Shown here piece by piece: positions 50,296-60,000 of a DNA stretch of 64,000 nucleotides; positions within the stretch are counted from its first letter, which is position 1; the number at the start of each line of letters is the position of its first letter. Position numbers and translations under genes: made by a program. Below the pieces are notes generated by a model. It searched no databases. It was not told where the DNA came from and saw only the letters and a list, made by a program, of their open reading frames with translations. The stretch is from assembly GCA_048058975.1 (NCBI GenBank), contig JBLLNP010000010.1, forward strand, positions 78,019-142,018, in the 5' to 3' direction. The stretch comes from RHLJ01 sp048058975 (GTDB taxonomy: Bacteria; Bacteroidota; Rhodothermia; Balneolales; Balneolaceae).

Positions 50296-50988
50296 ATGCA
50301 TAAAACCATTCCTAAACATTACCCTTCTGCCATCCGGATTACCGATCTGGAAACAAAAATAATTACTGATCTTGTACACAAGAAACTGGATTTAAAATCA
50401 ACGATTTGGGCGACCTCATTTTGCAGCGATGAAGTAAATAACCTCTTCTCCCCTTTTTATGACTTATTCGCCGGTCCAGGCCCGTTTATGCTTGGGGGGA
50501 TTTCCGGATTACCTTTCTCCGGAATTACAGGAATGAAAGCATTTTTGAGCCATGCTCCCTCACATGGTGCCGTGCTTATTTTGTATGGACCACATATTGG
50601 GATTTCCGAAGACGGGAAAATGGGACAGGTTAACCGACAAAATCAGTTCGCTTCTTCTACTTGCTGTGGTTCGTTAGTGGCGGCTTTAGACTCCCTCAAA
50701 AAAGAAGAGCACTTACCCATGAACAATCCTCTGGATTATCAGCAAGCACGTGTAATTGAGCATCTGTATAACAAGCGGGAACAAATTTTGGAAAGTGAAC
50801 TCCCTTTAAAAGAAGCAACGGATGTGGCTTATCAGGAAATACACGATAAATTGTATAATATATTAAGAGCCATTAAACCAGAACTCGCGGACATTAAATT
50901 ATATCTGATTGGGGGAATTGTAATTAATACCGACTGGATGATTGAAGACTACTTTGAAATTAAAAATGTGGAGTTTCTGGAGTTTTAG
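50296..50988 (+). CDS. LCIB/C-like (theta-type) carbonic anhydrase family protein
   Basis: A 230-residue protein from ATG 50296 (a TTG at 50287 would add three residues). It matches the layout of the LCIB/LCIC family, known from Chlamydomonas and diatoms, which is a beta-like carbonic anhydrase. Candidate zinc ligands are C43 (ATSFCSDEVN), H100 (YGPHIGISEDG) and C123/C124 (SSTCCGSL); the segment GGISGLPFSGITGMKAFLSHAPS, in parts, and GKMGQVNRQNQ are family-typical. It would interconvert CO2 and bicarbonate, matching the SbtAB bicarbonate uptake genes 1.8 kb away. I assign it by motif memory, so a database check is desirable. The 3' end overlaps the convergent gene by 4 bp. Confidence 0.65.
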   Translation: MHKTIPKHYPSAIRITDLETKIITDLVHKKLDLKSTIWATSFCSDEVNNLFSPFYDLFAGPGPFMLGGISGLPFSGITGMKAFLSHAPSHGAVLILYGPHIGISEDGKMGQVNRQNQFASSTCCGSLVAALDSLKKEEHLPMNNPLDYQQARVIEHLYNKREQILESELPLKEATDVAYQEIHDKLYNILRAIKPELADIKLYLIGGIVINTDWMIEDYFEIKNVEFLEF

Positions 50989-51314
50989 AACCAATTCTCA
51001 ATCAAGGATTTTCTTCTGAAGGCACTAATTATTGAAATAGTCAGAATTACCGCTTTGATTACATTGTTAATCGGGCCTCCAAATGGTAAAATTTTATTGG
51101 CAATCATGTAAGGAATCCAGAGTATGGTCAGGGTTCCAAAAAAATTTATTGCAGCGATCACAAATCGATTTTTTCCAGCAAAATTTCTTTCTTCAGCATC
51201 TTGGAGTTGATCATTCAACTTTAAATCTCTCCCAAGCTCAAACTCCATTTCTTTTTCGGATTGCTTTCTTTTCCGAATCTCTATTAACTCCTCTCGCCTA
51301 ATTTTTTTCTTCAT
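50985..51314 (-). CDS. Small membrane protein of unknown function
   Basis: A 109-residue protein from ATG 51312-51314 (MKKKIRREELIEIRKRK). About 60 charged residues, helical and rich in Lys/Glu/Arg, precede two hydrophobic helices (about 52-72, FVIAAINFFGTLTILWIPYM, and 80-97). No family known to me. It overlaps the VOC gene by 17 bp on the same strand and so is translationally coupled to it. Confidence 0.6.
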   Translation of the reverse strand: MKKKIRREELIEIRKRKQSEKEMEFELGRDLKLNDQLQDAEERNFAGKNRFVIAAINFFGTLTILWIPYMIANKILPFGGPINNVIKAVILTISIISAFRRKSLIENWF

Positions 51315-51684
51315 AAAAGAATTCAATCATGTTCCCATCCGGATCAGCTACGAAAAGAAATCTCCCTTTTTTCCTATTCGCCGGCCCACTCATTATGGTA
51401 ACTTCTTTATCCCTTAAGTATTCGGCAATGGTATCTACTTCTTTGGGAGAATCCACATAAAAGCCAAAGTGATCGACCCGGAAATCCCTGGAAGTTGGAT
51501 CGTAGCTCGTTTCTGCCTCTACGATCACCAACGTATCACCATTTCCCACATCATAAACAGCCATACTTTGCCCCATGGTTTTTACAAGTTCAAAGCCAAG
51601 AATGTCCCCATAAAATTCTTTTGAAGCATCAATTCTGTTTACTCTGATGGTGATGTGATTTAGTCCGGTAGGCTTAAAATTCAT
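51298..51684 (-). CDS. VOC-family (glyoxalase/dioxygenase fold) protein
   Basis: A 128-residue single-domain VOC protein: LNHITIRVNRIDASKEFYGDIL gives the first metal-ligand His, DHFGFYVDSPKEVDTIAEYL the second, and the last strand FLFVADPDGNMIEFFYEE the metal-binding Glu. Members include glyoxalase I, fosfomycin resistance enzymes and dioxygenases; specificity is not decidable. It is coupled to the small membrane protein downstream, which is unusual. Confidence 0.88.
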   Translation of the reverse strand: MNFKPTGLNHITIRVNRIDASKEFYGDILGFELVKTMGQSMAVYDVGNGDTLVIVEAETSYDPTSRDFRVDHFGFYVDSPKEVDTIAEYLRDKEVTIMSGPANRKKGRFLFVADPDGNMIEFFYEEKN

Positions 51685-51817
51685 TATATCTTTGTCTTAA
51701 TTTTGTTTTCGGATAAACTAACACTTTTACAGAATCATTCTTAATCAAATGAAATTATACTACTTACTTTTTTGATGAGAAAGTGAGAAGTTAGGCACGA
51801 ATCAAACCAAAAAGCTT

Positions 51818-52501
51818 TTGTCCACTTTTTATATCGTAGCAACTCCCATTGGAAACCTTGGAGATTTTTCTACCCGTGCAGTAGAAACTCTGCAAAAGGT
51901 GGATTACATAGCCTGTGAAGACACGCGTACTTCGGGAAAATTGCTGAAGCATTTTGGTATCGATACACAAACCTTCTCTTTTCATCTTCACAACGAACAC
52001 AAAAAAGTTGGGCATCTGCTCAATATTCTGAACGCAAATCAGGATGTTGCCTTAATTAGTGACGCGGGTATGCCCGGAATTTCTGATCCCGGTTTCCTTG
52101 CTGTTCGGGCAGCTCAACAGGAAGGCCATACTATTTGCGTTATTCCAGGGCCTGATGCTGCTACTACCGCGTTAGTTGCGAGCGGACTTCCCTGTGATCG
52201 TTATTCCTTTGAAGGTTTTCTTCCTCATAAAAAAGGTCGCCAAAAAAGGCTGGGACAACTCGCTGAAGAAGAACGAACGTTGGTTATTTATGAAAGTCCA
52301 AACCGGCTGCTTAAGCTTTTGGATGAACTGGAATCTTATTTTGGTGGAGACCGACTAATGGCAGTTGCCCGGGAACTCACTAAAACGTTTGAAGAAATTA
52401 AAAGAGGCACAATAGAGGAGATCAAAAAAGAGTTTAATTCCCGTGATTCCATAAAAGGTGAAATTGTAGTAGTTGTTGCAGGTAAAGGATATTCAGAATG
52501 A
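51818..52501 (+). CDS. rsmI: 16S rRNA (cytidine-1402-2'-O)-methyltransferase
   Basis: A 227-residue SAM-dependent methyltransferase of the RsmI (tetrapyrrole methylase fold) family that modifies C1402 of 16S rRNA. Diagnostic motifs: FYIVATPIGNLGDFSTRAVE, DYIACEDTRTS, ALISDAGMPGISDPGF and VIPGPDAATTALVASGLP, with ELTKTFEEI near the C-terminus. The start is TTG 51818; there is no earlier usable ATG. Its ATGA overlap with lnt makes the two one operon. Confidence 0.95.
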   Translation: MSTFYIVATPIGNLGDFSTRAVETLQKVDYIACEDTRTSGKLLKHFGIDTQTFSFHLHNEHKKVGHLLNILNANQDVALISDAGMPGISDPGFLAVRAAQQEGHTICVIPGPDAATTALVASGLPCDRYSFEGFLPHKKGRQKRLGQLAEEERTLVIYESPNRLLKLLDELESYFGGDRLMAVARELTKTFEEIKRGTIEEIKKEFNSRDSIKGEIVVVVAGKGYSE

Positions 52502-54069
52502 ACAGGTTTTTTGAAAATAAATGGGCACTTTCTTTAACAGCAGGACTTTTACTTGGATTGAGCTTTCCTCCTGTTAATCTTTCCTTCTTAAGCTTTCCAG
52601 CTTTTATTCTGCTTTTCATGCTCTCTGAAAAATGTGAGAGCTACAAGCAAACCGCTTATTACAGCTATGCAGGATTTTTAATTTGGAACCTGACAACCAC
52701 TTATTGGTTAATGATGGCAAGTATTGGCGCCGGTGTCGCCGCTATTCTTGCTAATAGCGTTTTAATGACCATTCCACTTTGTTTAGCACAATTCTTTAAC
52801 AGGAAATACAAGTCTCCGATCTTAATTGCTTTGTTACAGGCTTCTGCCTGGGTTGGCTATGAATTTCTTCATCATAATTGGGATTTAGCCTGGCCGTGGT
52901 TGGCTATTGGCAACGGATGGAGCAATCAGGTAAGCCTTATCCAGTTTATCTCTGTAACAGGGCATTTGGGTATCAGTTTCTGGGTGGTTTTTACATCTGC
53001 ACTTGCCGTTCAGGCTATCCGCCTTCGAACCCGAATGCTGGCCATCTCAACGATTGCTTCATTGTTGCTTCTTCCTGCTACATCGCTTATCTATTTTGCT
53101 TCAACAAATCCTGTAGAGGCAGATTCTGATCCTGTTCATGTTGCAGTGATACAGCCTAACCATGATTCTTATGAAGATTATGGAGGAATGAGTGGCCCAA
53201 ATGAGGTATTGGATAGCTTGTTCTCTATCACGAATAAGATCCGTACAGATGAAACTGAGCTTATAGTATGGCCCGAAAATGCCATTGACCAAGCCATCAG
53301 AATCGACAGTTATATTTCCAACAGGATTGCAGACTCTGCAAATGGCTGGAATGCAAACCTGATTGTTGGTACCGGACTTACCGTTGTTTATGAAGATGAC
53401 CAAAGCCTCCCGGTTACATACCGAACTTCAAGAAATGGAGCGAATTATAATATTTTCAATTCTGCCCTCTATTCCGATTCCGGTGGTAATCTAACCTATT
53501 ACAATAAAGCAAACCTGGTCCCCATCGTTGAACGAACACCCTTTCTTGATTTCTTTAACACCGTTGATATTTTTGAATGGATAGACTGGGGAGCTATTCC
53601 TAACTATGGAAAAGGTATAACTCCCGATATGTTAGACGCGGAGTCTTTTTCAACCTCAGGACTAGTTTGCTATGATTCTGTATTTCCGACATGGGTTCGG
53701 GAATTTGTTCATGATGGCGCAGATTTTATCACCATAATTACCAATGATGGTTGGTGGGGCAACTCAAGCGGTCATCATCAGCATTTTGCGTACGCCCGTT
53801 TACGTGCTATTGAATTTGACCGCTGGGTAGTTCGTAGTGCAAATAATGGTACTTCTGGCATTATCCGGCCGGATGGTACAGTTGAGCAAAAAACAGACTA
53901 TTGGGTACGTACTGGATTCAATTCAGCGATTCCAAGAAAATCGAACACAACCGTTTATGCAAGATTTGGCGACTGGCTTTCCTACTTATGCCTGTTACTT
54001 GTTTTGGGTGGATGGCTCTATGGCAGATTCATCCTAAAACCCACTATCTCGAACGAATCGCAATCCTGA
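52498..54069 (+). CDS. lnt: Apolipoprotein N-acyltransferase
   Basis: A 523-residue inner-membrane enzyme that adds the third acyl chain to lipoproteins. About six N-terminal helices (to residue 200) precede the nitrilase-like periplasmic domain with the catalytic triad E260 (LIVWPENAID), K337 (TYYNKANLVPIVE) and C391 (GLVCYDSVFP), followed by TNDGWWGNSSGHHQHFAYAR. Coupled to rsmI by ATGA. The last 26 bp overlap the convergent sprA gene. It fits the many lipoproteins in the window. Confidence 0.95.
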   Translation: MNRFFENKWALSLTAGLLLGLSFPPVNLSFLSFPAFILLFMLSEKCESYKQTAYYSYAGFLIWNLTTTYWLMMASIGAGVAAILANSVLMTIPLCLAQFFNRKYKSPILIALLQASAWVGYEFLHHNWDLAWPWLAIGNGWSNQVSLIQFISVTGHLGISFWVVFTSALAVQAIRLRTRMLAISTIASLLLLPATSLIYFASTNPVEADSDPVHVAVIQPNHDSYEDYGGMSGPNEVLDSLFSITNKIRTDETELIVWPENAIDQAIRIDSYISNRIADSANGWNANLIVGTGLTVVYEDDQSLPVTYRTSRNGANYNIFNSALYSDSGGNLTYYNKANLVPIVERTPFLDFFNTVDIFEWIDWGAIPNYGKGITPDMLDAESFSTSGLVCYDSVFPTWVREFVHDGADFITIITNDGWWGNSSGHHQHFAYARLRAIEFDRWVVRSANNGTSGIIRPDGTVEQKTDYWVRTGFNSAIPRKSNTTVYARFGDWLSYLCLLLVLGGWLYGRFILKPTISNESQS

Positions 54070-57000
54070 CATTGAAACGAATATCATGATTGGTTCGGGT
54101 GGGCAAATTGTTTGATTCGATCCTGCTTAACGTATATTCAAAATTGGATGAGATAGTTCTCGAAACCTGATAACCAAGTGTAAAGGACCCATTAAGGCGC
54201 TTCCTTTCCGTTGTCCGCTTTGTATCTCTACTGTCTTTAACCGCCTGATCGATAGATGGTAAGGCATCCGCATTTCTTAAGGCATTATTAAGATCGGTAT
54301 CCAATTTAAAGCTGTTCTCAGTATCGCTATCAAAGCTACCTCTGATACTCATATCAATGTTGTTTTTAACTTTTGGGAGAAATGAAATCTTCACATTTCT
54401 AAATGTGTAATTCACCCCAAAATCAAATCCCCGGGTAAGTGTTTCGGTTACCCTGTTACTGTTAATCGCGAATGAAGAAATATTCCCTCTATCATAACCT
54501 AATTCGGTTCTTAAGTTAGATTGCCAGGTAACATTTAGTTTTGCCAGAGGTGAAAAACGCTGTTCTACTCGAATAGTAGTGGGCTCATATAAACCACGAT
54601 TGTCAACTAAAGAAAAATCACCTAAGGACCTTCCGGGTTGCTTTCCGGTTACCGCATTCAGGCTCCAATCTACCCTGTACGAACCCCTGTATGAATGCGT
54701 AAGAGTAGCATTGTTCATTTTACTACCCAGAAAAGGAATAAGTTTATGGAACTGTGTCCAGTTAATTCTCCACTGTGGGAGTGGAAAAGCCATAAAACCT
54801 TTCCCCCCAATTCCGTTGCTTTCATTTCCAAGATACGCCCTTCGGAAATCATCCTGCAAAGTATTTCGGTTCAGCACTCCCCGTCCATCATTATTACCTA
54901 AAGAATCTTCTAATACGGAGCTTCCATCAATAATATCAGCATAAGCTGTTTCCAACTGCCGTTTTAGTAAATCTTCATAGCCTCCACCAAAAGCCCAAAC
55001 TGAGGTATTGTAACTACCCGACTCTATTGTTGTTGAAGAATACGATCCATTAGTGGAAGCGATAATATTTTCTGTTTTGTTTGTAGAAGCAGTTAATGAC
55101 CAATCCAAATCTACCGTCACATTTTTAAATGGACTGATTCTAGTACTAGCTGAAAGCTGGTCTGAATACCTGTTATTCGCAGGAAACCGAATTTCATTTA
55201 TTCCACTCACATTACCTACTAATTGCTCTCTGGGTATCCGCTCCGATAATCCTATTCTGTAACCTAATGGGGGAGAAAAATTTCCTGAACCCGGGCTATT
55301 GAACGCATAAAAAATCTGTGATGAACCACTATATCCGGGTTGGCTCCCATTTTTTGAACGCTTGTAACTTGCTGAAATATCTTTCATGCTGAATACAGCA
55401 AGAAACAGTTTTCTTCCAACAAATCGAACATCATGCAACAGGTTCGGTTCCGGTCTTGGTGTTCTCAAACTATCAGGAACTGTCTCCTCTTCTCTTTTTC
55501 TGGCTTCCCGTTCCTTTTTTCTATCTGAGGTTTCTTTCTGATCTCCGTCTTTTATTTTGGTAAAGAATCCAAGCTTATTAAAAATACGGTCTGTATTTAA
55601 TCTGACTGAGTTATCTAATTGAAAACTGTTGCTTACACTTGCCCCAAGGTTAGAGCCTCTTGGGCTGTTATTCCATTGATACCCTCCACCATAAGAGGCC
55701 GTGTATGTTAGCCAATTTAATCCATTGATTTTAGTAAGGTCGGGACGCCAGGAAGCAGTAAAACGCTCAGAATAGGTTGATCTTCGCGCAGTTAGTGTAT
55801 CGGAAGTAATCCCTTTAATCACCTCGAAAGAAGGTATCACTTCAAATGAAGCACTATCCACTCCGGATATATTCCGGTCTCTGATTCCCGCACTGGATAA
55901 ATCGAAACTTGTGCTAGAGTTAAATGTGATAGGAATGGATGGCGTAAGCGTGTAATTCAGCGAAAAGTTATTCTGATTGGTAAATGCATGCTGTTGGTTA
56001 AGTCCCTGAAGCGCCCCTTGATCTGTAAGGTTTCGCCTTCGGTCTTCGCTGTACCTTCTGGTGAACGTAGTTGATGTAGTAATAGAAGTTGGTAAATACC
56101 CAACCCTTAAGCCGGAAAGAGCCTTAGCGACAGGAATATTTTCCGTAAATCCGAATGGCCTGATAAGCTTGGTACGCTGAAGCCGTAAACTATATTGAAG
56201 AGATGCCTTGTAGTCCCATTTATTCTGGAAAATAAGTTGCGGATTTTTAGAAAAGCCCTTGTTATACACATAGCTGAGACGCAGGTTATCAATAGTATAT
56301 TGAGCTAGTTTACCCCTGGAACCAGTTTTGGAGATATTCGACATATTGAAGGAGAAGTTCTCACTCACAGTCTGAATGTCATTGATCTTGTCGTCAATAA
56401 TTTCCTGCTTTTCCCGGTTTGAAAGATCTTCATCAGCATTTATTCGATCCTGAAAATCAGATAAGCGAATATCCCCCTGATCAGGTAAGAATTTCGGAGT
56501 TTGAGTGTTTCTTCGGGTTGAAACATTAACCGGAAAATTCCATCCATATCTGTCCGGAATTAATTTATGAAGATTCACCGTAGTGCTTAGTCCATATCCA
56601 AGCTGATCAGACATTGAACGCTCCCCCAACCGCGAATCCAGGCCTCCAAAACCATTGGTTCTACGGGATAAGTTGGCGTTCACTGTTGCGAAATCTGCCA
56701 GTTTAACCGATGATTTCGCGTTAGCTGCCCAACCGAACTCGTTATCAAAGCCGGAAACACGGAGTTCGTTTAACCAAAACTCTGCGTTAAGGTCGGATGT
56801 TCCTTGCGATGCACCCCCCATTTCAAACGGGTTTCGAATTCCTAAACCAATTTCAGAAACACGATCCAGAGAAGGGTTCCCTTTTATCGAAATAACAGCC
56901 CCATCAACCACATCATCTCCTCCCAGCCTTTGAAGCAAGCCTGTAGCGTCGCTATATAATTCCGAAGGATCTGTTCCATTTGCATCTCTTTCCTGTTTCA

Positions 57001-60000
57001 GTACATTGAATGCAGAGATGATAATATTCATACTATTTTCTTCATACCGCCAGATTTCCCGGGCTTCTTCCTCAAGCCTTCCCTGATCTGAAATATCATA
57101 GCTGAAATTCCTTGGTTCAGATGGAGTAACCGGTTGACGGTATTCATAGAAATTATTTTCAAGATCGTTACCAAAACGAACAACAAGCTCTGCATCTCCT
57201 GTATTTTCGAATCCCTCCCCATGCACAAACATTCTCACATTCGAATAATTCAACAAGTTCAGCTTACCCGGATATACCCTTTTTACCATGTGGATTTCCT
57301 GTGGTCCCAGGTTTTCCACCGACAATACCAGCGACTGTTCGTTCTGGAGAGCCTGTACCTGTGCTCCTCGGTTCAAAGCACGAATAGAACCATCCGGTTG
57401 ACGATACGGAAAAGGCTCACGGCTGGCATTTTCTTCAATATTGATGGTGGAAATTTTAAAATTATCCTGATTTACAGGTGATTCGGTAAGTTCAGTAACC
57501 TTCCTCCATTGGCTCCCAATAAACTCAAATGTAGCGAAGCGAAGTGTGAATGGTCGTTCATAGCCAGACATCCACAAGCGCATATACGAGATATTCTGAA
57601 AATTGTCGATTTCCCCAAATGTTCTTCTGAAATCACTTAATGGAATTCTAACGAGATACCAAGAAAACTCCTCACCAGTAATCGGACTTTTTACATCAAC
57701 TTTATCCACAATGTATGAGCTATCTGCTCCTATCTGAAGACTCTGTCGGTCTGCCGGATTGAACTTTATCTCATATTGGTAATATGAATTTGATTGCTCG
57801 ATAGATGACGAGCTAACGAGTCCTTCTGTATCAGGTTTAAGCGTAATAGCTGTTTTGTCGCTGCTGGTTGAGCTTTCAGGAGTGTTTCCATCATGATAAC
57901 CCAGCATACGGTGGAATCGCTCATTCAGGTTTAGCTCCCTGACTTTTGATTCTCCGTAATATACATAATCGTCATTGGATGGATCAGCCTCTACCTGGGC
58001 TAACATATCACTTCCCTCTCCATAGTCATTACGAATTGACTGAATGAACTCAACAAATAACTCCCCTTCGTCTCTTCCTTCAGCTCCCTGCGTACCGGGA
58101 TTGGGAGCTCCATCTAACCCAACATCTTCCAATTGTCTGTTTGAATTTGAAAACTGCCCCAACGGAACAGGTGGTGAAGGCGGGATATAAGAACGGGGTT
58201 CTCCTTCAGGATCATCTTCAGTTAGATTATTCAACACTGTTGAGAGACCATCTTCCGTATTCAGACGTACGTTCGGTACTATATCTTCAGAAAGGATTCC
58301 AAGATCCAGGTAAATTTTACCATCATAAAACTGCTCTTGTCCGGTGGGGTCTTGCCCTCCGGGTAAAACCGGTTGTACCCAAAATTCGAGAAACTCAATA
58401 TTATTCTGGACCAAATCTTCCTGGCCCGGAGGAATTACAGCCGTCATTCCACCCCATGTTTTTTTAGGCTCGTTCTCAAGCAGGTTTTTCAAATTGCGAT
58501 TATAGTTATAAGGACCTCTCTGATTTGGATTATAGAATATATCCAACGGGGTTAATTGAGCCTCACTAGCATTAATAATTTCTCTGCCTCTGAAAACCTC
58601 CTCTACTCCTATTGGTCTGGATTCATCTGTAACTATTGCGTTCCTGATAGATTGGATATTTCTCGGAATAGAATACCACGAAAACTGTGCCCGAAGATCA
58701 GAACGTGCTTTTTTATCGGATAAAGACTGAGGAGCAGGAAAGTTGGGATCATCAAAATAGGATGCATCGCTACCATAGCCCGGAACAGCCGCCGGAGCCG
58801 CTGCCAGATTCCATCTTGTAGGGTTTACAAAACTTATACTATACTCCGCTCCTTCAAAATCATCGATAAAAACGAGACCATTTTCTTCATCCCGGAACAA
58901 CTCGCCATTATCTATTGCTTCCTGTACTGCATTGGTTTGGGCAACGCCAGGTCTGATTTGTGCAAACTCACCGGTAAAAGAAAAATTGGAGGGGGCTCTT
59001 GTCTGAAGAAGAGGAATTTTATCAATAAAGCGAGTCAGCCAGGGGGTATCGAACTGAGCTGAACCGTCAAGGCCAAGAACAGTGTTATTTATAGGTTCAT
59101 TTCCAATTCTGATTTTATCCGATAAAGGCTGCTCTTTTAACTTGAAGAAGGTACTCCCGAATTTGATGTCTTCATTTACCGTGTATTCAGCTCTTACCCC
59201 GGTAAAGTTCTTTTGCCCGATTATACTGAACTGGTTATTCTCGTATTCAACTTCTATCTCCTGACCTGAGGCAAGAAATTTATCGTTTAAAATAGTGAGA
59301 CTACCGAATGAATAATCCACCTCGTAATCACTTCCTTCGGTTAACTCTACATTATTGGCAAATACTTTAACTGAACCTTCCACCAAACCAAAGCCCAGTG
59401 TGAATGAACCTGATACACCCCCACTCGACACACCTGAAATCGTATAATTTCGGTTTTTGGAGTTTTCTCGCGCATCAGATTGCTTTAAATCGTACAGTTC
59501 GGTAAAAGCAAAAGCACTTATAACTGAATCAGGAAAATTCTCATCATCCATGATTTCAGCAATCCTGTCACCAAAAGGTTCAAGGTAAGGAAACATCAAT
59601 CTGCCGGTACCTGCATCCAGTGTTATACCTGTAAAGTCGATGATGTTGTCAGCTCCGATTGCACCCTCTGAATCCACACGGTCTAAACCCAGATCTTCAA
59701 GAAGATCGTTGCTTCTCCCAGGGAGTGTAAAAACCGGCTGGTTTCCCCTGGTATCAGAAATCTGAAGTTCAAAACCATCCGGTGTAATTCCGGAAACGCC
59801 GAGTGAATAAATATTCCTCATGGTAAGAGGCCAGGCTTGGTCTTGCGTTGTCATCCCACCCGGACGGAGTAGTTTCAAATACATCCTGTTTCCCTCTGTA
59901 GTGTTCAGTTCGCCAACCTGAATAGGAATACCATCAGAACTAGTATATACGAAAGCAACAGCCAGTGCATCCCCGGAATTAATACTGGTACGCATACTTA

